Positions 56,816 to 64,000 of a stretch of DNA of 64,000 nt are shown here, piece after piece. Each line of letters starts with the position of its first letter. Within the stretch, counting starts at the first letter, position 1. The notes beneath the pieces were generated by a model. It ran no database searches. It was not told the DNA's origin and saw nothing but the letters and a program-made list of their open reading frames with translations. The translations under genes and the position numbers were made by a program. The DNA comes from Paratinospora sagittata (lineage: Eukaryota; Streptophyta; Magnoliopsida; Ranunculales; Menispermaceae), in the NCBI GenBank assembly GCA_035771175.1, contig CM069603.1, forward strand, positions 26,202,286 to 26,266,285, written 5' to 3'.

Positions 56816-58802
56816 TGTTAAGCCTTAACCTGACTTTGGTAGAGTCTCCCCTTTAATTGAGCCATCTAGCACATTCATAACCAATTTAGTAGTTGACTAC
56901 TATCCACAACTATCACAATTCCCAATCAAATAAAATGCATAACATCATATTGCAAGTGTGGTGTAATACATGTATATTTGCATAACCAAAGTAACAAAAT
57001 ATATGTACATAACGATCTCATCCTTAACCTACATCAAAATTACTTCTAGGAAGGCCACAAGTCTCTCACAGCCATGCTATCCCCTTGCCCTTATCTATCA
57101 CAGAATGACCTAAAAATGGGGAGAGTGAGTCAACGGTGCCCAGTGAATAGAATTCAAGTATATCACCATCTAGACATCTTCATCATCATGTAATGTTTTG
57201 CAAAGACAATTGCATTTCTACATATAGCATACAAACATTTCATGTGCAACACATACCATTCAACCTTATTCAAGTTTGTGACAATTTTCCCAAGACATAT
57301 ATGAAGGTATATAGTCTCTAGGTACTAGTTTTAACAACTTAATCTCACATACCAAGAGTACTTATAGACATATTCTTTCTATTATCCAGTAAACACTACT
57401 TATAATCTATTGAGAGAATGTAAATCGTACTCATTTCCAAGTTAAACACCCCTCTTCTAGAACATAAACAACTTTCCTCAAAAATAATAATTGAACAAAG
57501 TCTACATTTCTCAACCATATAGATTCCCACATAACTTCCTAAATCTAAATAGGATTACTAGACCCGATTATCCTTTTAGGGAGTACTCTCGACCTACTCG
57601 GTTATATCCAAAGGTCTAGTTTTCTAATAGATTTATTAAGTCCATGTAGAATATCTCTACCTTTCATCCATGCCACAAACAATCACACATATATGAATAA
57701 GCATTCACATATAGATACATATGATGATATAAATGAAAATATAATGAAATTTCACTTTCAAACAAGTGCCAGAATTAAGTCCTCACAATATCAACTGATT
57801 CAACCTCCTTGACTAGAACCTGCACACATAATTACATCCACATCAATATAAATTTCCCATTCTCATACTAATTTCCTAGCATTTTTACTATTTCCACAAT
57901 TGGAAATTCATCCATTCCACTCCTAAACCCAATCTCAACACATATAACATCAGAAACAGTAAGGATTAGTACTTTAATCTAATTTCCACAAGTTCCTAAC
58001 TTCATTTCTATGTATTATCAATTAATTTTTCACTTCCAACTAGGTTACCAGCCTATAGAACCATAAATTTGAAGTGCAAATCCTAACAAAATACTATTTT
58101 AGCATGATTTGGGTAATATAACAGTAGATCTACCATTTCTAACCAATTCCCAGTCAAGAACATCAAAATCCTAGCTTGGGAATACCCAAATCATCATCTA
58201 TAACAAAAATTAATCTGAGGGAAAGGTTTCTTTCAACACCAAATGCAATTTCATAAAGCAATTCATGGAAAACCACTTACCTAGGCTTGAATTTGGTGAA
58301 GGATAGCTCGAAACCCCTTTTTTCCCTTTTCCTTTTCTTGTTCTCAGCTGAAATAAGTTAATAAAATGAGGGTTTTCTTTAAATGTTCTTGCACACCGCC
58401 TCACTGACCCATTTTAAAAATCGTAATTTATCGTGAGGAACACATTTCTCCTCTATCAAGAGTGCACTCATCCTTGTCCTTAGACAGCGCAGTGTTATGT
58501 CTCTCACAAGGAGTGTGCTCCTCCCAGGTCAGGAGCTCATTTCTCCCCCTGTCCAGGAACCTAGATTGGTCTCTGTTCCAGGGGAGCATGCTCCTTCACA
58601 CTGGGAGTGAGCTCCTAATGCTCAAACTTACTATTTCACCTATTTTTCACCCATTTCTTCGCCGATTGGTTTCCCAACCAATCTCACATCATATTTAGAC
58701 GATCTATTCTTCTAGAAATCATACAAGACACATTCTACTTCTATTGACCACATTTATTCAAAAATTTTGGGGTCCCATTCTATGAAATTGAGGGTCGTTA
58801 TA
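56816..58802 (-). repeat. Decayed Tekay-related LTR inside Gypsy-B
   Basis: Shares ordered blocks with the Gypsy-A LTRs, above all CAACGGTGCCCAGTGAATAG (57133-57152) and a GGGTCGTTATA end parallel to GGGGCGTTACA. TG at 56816 is the best guess for the left end, but the 5-bp flanks (ACTCA and GATCC) do not match, so limits are approximate. A cluster of palindromic GGAGCATGCTCCTT-type blocks lies at 58435-58620. No gene inside. Confidence 0.55.
58435..58625 (-). repeat. Cluster of AGGAGYRNGCTCCT palindromes
   Basis: AGGAGTGTGCTCCT, GGAGCATGCTCCTT and GGAGTGAGCTCCT, plus partial copies, lie within 200 bp. It resembles in design, though not in sequence, the U3 arrays of the SIRE LTRs. Confidence 0.6.
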
Positions 58803-58849
58803 GATCCATAGCTTGACTATCACTACAAGAAAAAAAACTTTTGGTAACG

Positions 58850-59000
58850 AGACCTTTAGTAGCGATTTTAATTTTCGTAAGTAAAACCATTTTTTACTCA
58901 CGATTTTTTTAAATTGTAAATAAAAGTCGTTGTTAAAAGATAATATTTACTTACGCGTTTTATGTCGTAAGTAAAATTATATTTATCGTAAGTAAAAATA
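58850..59000. repeat. Left subterminal repeats of the CACTA element
   Basis: Several copies of TCGTAAGTAAAA and TTACTTACG in both directions. In CACTA elements such repeats bind the accessory transposition protein. Confidence 0.8.
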
Positions 59001-59520
59001 TTAAATTTCATCCCTCCCGCGCGAACCCCTTTTTTCCCTGTTTCATCTCTTTCGCTTCTTTCCCCTCTCATTTTCCCTCTCATTTTGTTGATTGAGGCAT
59101 CGTTAGCGAAAACTATAGCGAAGAAGACGAGCACGAGCACGAGCACGAGCAGGGCGCCAAACATTTCTGCGCTCCTCTTCTTTCCCCAATTTCATCTCTT
59201 TCGCTTCTTTCCCTCTCATTCTCTCTGGTTAAGGCAGCGTTAGCGAAAACTCTGAGCAGGTTTTCTCTTGCGCCAAACATTTCTGCGCTCCGCTTCTTTC
59301 CCCTGTTTCATCTCTTGCGCCAAACATTTCTGCGCCAAACATTTCTGAGCAGGTTTTGTCTTCTTTCCTTATATTGAGCTTATGCTTTTATGCGTGCGAA
59401 GTGATGTGAAGGCGTGCGAAGTGGTTTATGCTTTTATGCGTCTCTCTCTCGCATTTTCTTGTTGAAATGTTAATCTTTTTGTTCTAATCTTTTATACAGG
59501 CAAAAGAGAAGGGAAAAACT
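58990..59520 (+). other. Captured 5'-leader-like sequence in the CACTA element
   Basis: Pyrimidine-rich text with two diverged copies of a ~110-bp block (TTTCATCTCTTTCGCTTC .. GTTAGCGAAAACT at about 59040 and 59190), four or five copies of GAGCAC (59126-59150) and four copies of GCGCCAAACATTTCTG (59151-59345). A splice-like TTTTATACAG at 59490-59499 precedes a short open stretch and CAAG/GTATT. It looks like a gene's 5' leader and first exon. The parent gene is not identified. Confidence 0.4.
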
Positions 59521-59549
59521 GATGCTTTGGATCTGTTGTTCTTGCAAGG

Positions 59550-61820
59550 TATTATTATTCTCTTCTTTCTTCTTCTTCTGATTGTTATTCATTTTTTTGG
59601 AAGAGATTTGATTTGATGGATTTTTGGTGATTTTGGATCGTTTGGGGTATTAATGTGGTAGGCGATTGGGGATTCTGATTGTTTTTGGAGTGTTTTTCAG
59701 TTGATTTATTTTTTGGAGATGTTGTTGAGAGAATCTGAGAGTTCTTTTAATTTTGTGAGGTTTAGTTTGGATTTAGTTCTTGGTTAGAGTCCGGTGATTT
59801 GAACCTGGAATTGAAGGCTTGAACACAAAATAAAATTTTGTTTTTATTTTCTATTTCTTTTCCATTTTTATTAATCCAAGCTATACAGTAAGAAGTCGGA
59901 AATTCAGGTAGCTTTTTTGCGCCGTTTAATCTGATTACCGGCGTTTCTGTGGAATAATTGAGGTATGAAACAATTTGTAATGTAATGAAATATAGTTTTT
60001 TTTTTGGTTTAATTTTAGAGAATGATGAATTGCTCTTTTGTTTGTCAAGTGCTTGCAATCTTAATATAATAATACCCAAGTTGGAAATTCTCTTCTTGCC
60101 GAATTATGGAAAAATGCTCAAAATCATTTTCTTGCTCGAATTATGGAAAAGTGCTCAGAAGTCTTTCTTGAAAAAAGTCATGTTTTTTTATTGTGAAAGA
60201 CATGTTCATATTATCTCTGGGATTCAACTGAAATTTCAGAATCAAAATCCCTTCACTACATGACACAAATTAAGTGCTTCTTTTCTCCTATGCCCCTTGA
60301 AAGGGTAACTGATTTTAATCTGAAATTCATGTTGTAAAGTTTCTCACACTTTCTTTTCATATTTCCTGCTATAAGCGTATATCTCTTGGTGGTTTTTGTT
60401 CAGTCCTCTCGGTAAAATCGCTCAATAATCCTTATTTGAGGGCATATCCTCTGAAATAATTCAAGTAAAAGTATATGCTGCCATGGATACAATATTATGT
60501 TTTTTCTTGCTTTCTGGTATCATCCATGTTTACACCCTTGGATTTCCATGTTCAAACTTTGCCCCACAAACTAGAATTTGCCTGCTTTGTGCTTAGAGAA
60601 CATTGTGTCAAACTGTCAATGCAGGTTGTGTAAGAAGAAAAACCAGTACAAGTAAATGAATACACTTTTAGATCAGGACTTGGTCCTGATAAATTCAACA
60701 ACAATGGTACCAATAGAACATTGAATGAATCTATGTGTTTGTGACCTTTATCAATTATCTTTTCTTAGTTTGGTTTAGCCTTGTTTAGCTTCAGCTTATT
60801 TGCTTCAGGCATTCAAGTACTGGTTCTATGGTCCAAAACCAAACACTTTTGCTTCTTATTCTTGTAATGGTGAGAATTATGTTGATCCATGCTTAAGCTT
60901 TGACAACCATCGTATGTATGTAGTAGAGCCTTTTTAATTTTAAACTAACTTGTTCCTAGACAGAACCTTCTATGTTGTTCACTTATTTTCCACTCAAATC
61001 CAAATCCATTCCTAGGCTTGTGAATTCCCTAGGGAAATTGGCTTGTTTTGTTGGAAAGCACGTGCTTTCTTTGATGATGCTTTGTTGTTTATATGCTTGA
61101 TTCATAGTGTTGGAAAAAAACCCATATTCAATTTTCGAGGGAGTTTTTGATTTTTCAACAAATATTGAGCGTTGGCTTGCTTGCTCTATAATGGTTGGAT
61201 ATATTGATAAGTGGAGAGATAGGATGGTTGAGCCCAAAAAAAAAAGAGATTGGATGTTGTATAATTTCACCTGGAATACCATTATATAATTCTCTACAAG
61301 CATGCCAAGAGTAAGGATTACAGCTTGTATAGGAGTGTATATACAGATGCGTAGAAAGTCTAATAAATATGTGAGATGGGCATGTATTACTTTTTTAAAT
61401 CATCAAAATTTGATCAAAGAACCTCTGGTTTATCTGATATTTTCTTTATTTTTTTAGTTTCCGGTACGTGTTTCTACTATGTGATTCTAGTGTGGCTTTT
61501 TTAATTAACAGATTGCCAAGTGTTTGATGAGTTCAGTTTTCCTTTGCTGATAAAGCTTCCTCTTCTAATTCTCAATTGCTCAATTTTTCTCCTGTTTCTT
61601 GTGTTGTTCCTGGTATTCCTCTTGTTTCCAAGGCTTCCTTTTATTGAACTATAAAGATTTTACAAGATCAAAATTGCAACATAAGTGCCAAATTTGCTGA
61701 TTAAAAATTCTAGTACTGCAATTTTGGGATACTCTTATTTGAGTTAAACGTGGCCACGGTTTTATTGAGAGCAATATATTTAAGGATAAATCAAAATGCG
61801 ATTGCAACCATCTTCATTGT
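59550..61820 (+). other. Intron-like AT-rich interior of the CACTA element
   Basis: T-rich sequence typical of plant introns. Possible short exons end in splice-like signals, for example after a CTTCAG at about 60803-60808, but I cannot confirm any. No transposase text in any frame. Confidence 0.35.
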
Positions 61821-62861
61821 TTGAGTTCATGAAGTGCTTGAAACCTCAGGCGATAAAGACTTTGATCTTGCCTGCCATCCAGAATATTCTGCAGGCTAGT
61901 ATGAATTACAATTAGTGTACATTGCTTTTTAACTACCTACTTAATGGGAATTCATTTCAGGCTGTAGATTATTCACATTTAAAGGTTTCTCTACTTAAAG
62001 ATTCATTCGTTCGTGAGTTGTGGAATCGAGTTGGTATACAGGCATATCTAGAGATGATGCATCCACTAGTTGTTGCAAATTTGTCAGTTTCGACTCATAA
62101 GAATTTGGGAGTATCAGTTACATTTCATCAGGTGTGATTTATAGTGTATTACATTGTGATTGTTCTATTGACTGGAAAGTACGAAGATTTTTCATTTTTA
62201 AAAAAGTAAGATGTGTTTCTGATTATTCTTTAATTTTTAAGTCTTGATCCAGACACTCTTGCCCCTGATTCACTGTTTTGGAAAAGGACTTTGTGCTTAT
62301 GGAATTGATGTCCTGGTTAGAATTGGTACATTTGGCTCATTGATCGTCCAGGAGCTCGTTCAAGTAAATATTCTTATTTTTATCTTTTGCTATTGGACAT
62401 TATCATACCTATTTGAGTTCTTGGAAAATGTCTAATCTATCATGTTCTTATAGGATGGAAGTTGTCTCCATGTTCAAGTTCTCAAGCAGTCACATTTGGA
62501 CCTTCCAGTGCTTCAGGTACTTTACACATCACAGTTTTAGTTTTTTTTGCTGTTTGTTTCGGCTACATAGTTGTTTGGTGGTTCATATTGCTTGTTTATA
62601 ATTGCAAACTGGTGTGCTCTTGTTTGCTATGTTGGGAACTCTACTTCAGAAATTGAAGATAAAGTGCTCTCCAAAACTGATTCTTTTAGGTAACTATTGT
62701 AGACTGTGTTAAGTTAGTAACAACGTCTGTTTGCTTTTGGCTAGGTTGCTGCTACAACACTCATAGAAATTTGTACGCGGATTGGACCAGATTTCAGTGC
62801 TTCACATGTCCTGCCACAATTGAAAGAGCTATTGCACCGGTTATCGGAAAGGACATGTTAA
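61821..62861 (+). pseudogene. GFS12: Captured exons resembling GFS12 (BEACH/WD40 protein), HEAT-like region
   Basis: Five open segments join in phase across plausible introns. They are exon A to 61894 (FMKCLKPQAIKTLILPAIQN), B 61961-62131 (LLKDSFVRELWNRVGIQAYL; 57 codons), C 62253-62363 (CFGKGLCAYGIDVLVRIG), D 62454-62516 (GSCLHVQVLKQSHLDLPVLQ) and F 62745-62861 (VAATTLIEICTRIGPDFSAS, then HVLPQLKELLHRLSER, stop). I recognise this as the armadillo/HEAT-like stretch between the BEACH domain and WD40 repeats of plant GFS12. Parts between C and D present in the full protein are missing, and the BEACH and WD40 parts are absent. The donor after A is GC instead of GT. A further short segment (62654-62692) may be an exon. 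Confidence 0.7.
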
Positions 62862-62873
62862 GAAGGCAAAAGG

Positions 62874-63107
62874 CTTATGAAAAAAAATATAAAGAGCTTT
62901 CTCATGTACACATGGATCTTCATGAGATCGGAACAACATGGAGATGAAGCATCAGTGACAAAACTTATAGATAGGGTTACAAGTATTGAGGATGACGTTC
63001 GTCAGTTCAAAGAGGATATCTTGCCGCCATCAACAGACCACATCTTAGTTATTGTTTGTTTGCATGATAGACATGTTAATACATTTTGTTACTTTTGCAA
63101 ATTTTGA
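62874..63107 (+). other. Open segment of unknown origin near the CACTA right end
   Basis: An open frame reading SEQHGDEASVTKLIDRVTSI then EDDVRQFKEDILPP ends near 63107. It is charged and helix-like. It could be one more captured exon or the remnant of an element ORF. I do not recognise it. Confidence 0.3.
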
Positions 63108-63329
63108 CTTGTGCAAATTTTCATTTTCTGTACATACTACTTCAAAACTTTTTGGTTGTAAAAATTATAATTTTGATGAATGAAATTAATCTTCATTCCT
63201 TCTATTGTTAATTTTTTATTATTAATTCTTATTATTTGTAAAAATTAAAATTCAAAAAATATTATCAAAAATTATTTTATTAGCTATTTTGTTATTTTAT
63301 AGCTTCGTATGATATTTAATAGTTAATTT

Positions 63330-63770
63330 TTTACTTTTACTTACGAATTTTATTGTAAGTAAAAATATAGATTTGTTATATTTTTGTCAACTTTTAGTCA
63401 CGAAACAAAAGTTTTACTTACATAACCTTTTGCTTTTACTTACGAATTTAATTGTAAGTAAAAGTGAAACCTAACCTTTTACTTACGAATTTAATACTTT
63501 TACTTACGATATTAATTGTAAGCAAAAGTGCAGATCTGTTTCATTTTTGTCACCTTTTAGTCACGAAAATAACTTTTACTCACGATTATTTTTCGTAAGT
63601 AAAACATAACTTTTACTCACGATTTTTTTTTTCGTGACTGAAACTTTTACTTACGGTGATTTACTTACGAAACCAATTTCGTGACAATAACAACGAAAGT
63701 CGTAAGTAATTCTTTTACTTACGAATTTTGGACTTTTACTTACGATTAAATTTCGTTAGTAAAAGTTGTT
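63330..63770. repeat. Right subterminal repeats of the CACTA element
   Basis: More than 12 copies of CTTTTACTTACGA or its complement, many as facing pairs (TTACTTACGA .. TTGTAAGTAAAA) about 10-20 bp apart. Much denser than at the left end. Confidence 0.85.
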
Positions 63771-63785
63771 TTTCTTGTAGTGTAT

Positions 63786-64000
63786 TGCTCCTCTTAAAGC
63801 ACAACTTTAAGCTTTATCTATCAATGACGGAGACGATAACCAACAAAAATCACATTATCCTCTAGAGCTTCATGACATCCCAGTCATGTCAGAATTCCCA
63901 ATAGTTTTCTTGAACGACCTTCCTGGCCTACCTCCTGTACGAGAATTCGATTTTGAGATAAAGCTCATAACAGGAACCAAACCCACGTCCATTCCACCGT
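63786..64000 (+). pseudogene. Gypsy-B protease-RT linker and RT start
   Basis: The frame reads YPLELHDIPVMSEFPIVFLN, then DLPGLPPVREFDFEIKLITG and TKPTSIPP at the window edge. This is the conserved FPxVF..LPGLPP segment before Gypsy RT and continues Gypsy-B past the CACTA insertion. The RT core lies outside the window. Confidence 0.88.

Larger units (their letters stand above)
58821..63782 (+). mobile_element. Non-autonomous CACTA (En/Spm) transposon, 4,962 bp
   Basis: Starts CACTACAAGAAAAA and ends TTTTTCTTGTAGTG, inverted copies of each other over about 20 bp, flanked by TAT (58818-58820 and 63783-63785). CACTACAAGAAA is the standard terminus of plant CACTA elements and 3-bp duplications are their rule. 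Both ends carry dense subterminal repeats (TTACTTACGA and its complement; 58850-59000 and 63330-63770). I find no transposase motif, so it depends on an autonomous relative. The interior is host-gene-like sequence with introns. Confidence 0.95.

Noticed and set aside
56816..58802. Target duplication around the Tekay-related LTR in Gypsy-B
   Set aside because: Flanks ACTCA and GATCC do not match. The ends are not defined well enough.
59762..60079. Minus-strand ORF of 105 codons in the CACTA interior
   Set aside because: Low-complexity reading of T-rich intron-like sequence, no domain.
1..64000. tRNA, rRNA or microRNA genes
   Set aside because: Apart from the SINE-like boxes at 20944-21007, no cloverleaf, rRNA block or convincing microRNA precursor was found by eye. 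The 20441-20914 hairpin is far longer than usual microRNA precursors.

Overview
The window is eukaryotic, almost certainly from a flowering plant. It is AT-rich and made almost entirely of nested LTR retrotransposons plus one CACTA (En/Spm) DNA transposon. Lineages named from protein motifs are Copia of the SIRE/Maximus type (long gag, CX2CX4HX4C knuckle, YVDD reverse transcriptase, env-like region between pol and the 3' LTR, LTRs ending in TGTTGGCCC or its complement) and Gypsy of the Tekay/Del chromovirus type. I see no intact host gene, rRNA, tRNA or CRISPR array. Every coding region found is a decayed element gene, or a captured exon set inside the CACTA element.

Layout. (1) 1-22.5 kb: plus-strand SIRE element 'Copia-1', with its 5' end outside the window. 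Its integrase is split by a complete minus-strand SIRE element, 'Copia-2' (2287-13892, target duplication GAACT), whose 5' LTR holds a further solo LTR (9316-12057). Downstream of the Copia-1 pol, the env-like region is tandemly triplicated (16235-20220; 1329, 1328 and 1329 bp) and interrupted by a 754-bp fold-back element (20439-21192, duplication GTTTG). A polypurine tract and the first ~460 bp of the 3' LTR follow. (2) 22.5-27.7 kb: decayed Gypsy-type LTR sequence with a SIRE solo LTR (23228-25493, duplication CATTG). (3) 27.7 kb to the end: a plus-strand Gypsy element, 'Gypsy-B' (PBS, leader, a plant-transposon-type ORF, gag, protease, start of RT), split by a 24.6-kb minus-strand SIRE element, 'Copia-3' (30722-55308, duplication GATAG). 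Copia-3 itself holds four insertions: a Tekay solo LTR (31421-33881, AGTAT), a TGATA..TATCA solo LTR (37316-38904, AGTAT), a complete Tekay element 'Gypsy-A' (39762-50668, ATGCT/TTGCT) and a TGTCACACC solo LTR (52074-53464, AGTTC). Gypsy-B is also split by an old LTR (about 56816-58802) and by a 4,962-bp CACTA element (58821-63782, duplication TAT) carrying exons resembling the BEACH/WD40 protein GFS12.

How parts fit together. In each element the gag, protease, integrase, RT and RNase H domains occur in lineage order, but all are broken by stops or frameshifts, so none looks autonomous. Ten of the eleven in-frame stops in Gypsy-A are TAG, as expected from CAG to TAG change in methylated heterochromatin. 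The SIRE LTRs share one architecture: a U3 array of short near-palindromes, then a TATA box, then an array of small hairpins in the transcribed R/U5 part. Stem sequences of those hairpins change between families while the loop keeps a CCCGTAA-like core. That hairpin array is the most promising undescribed signal here.
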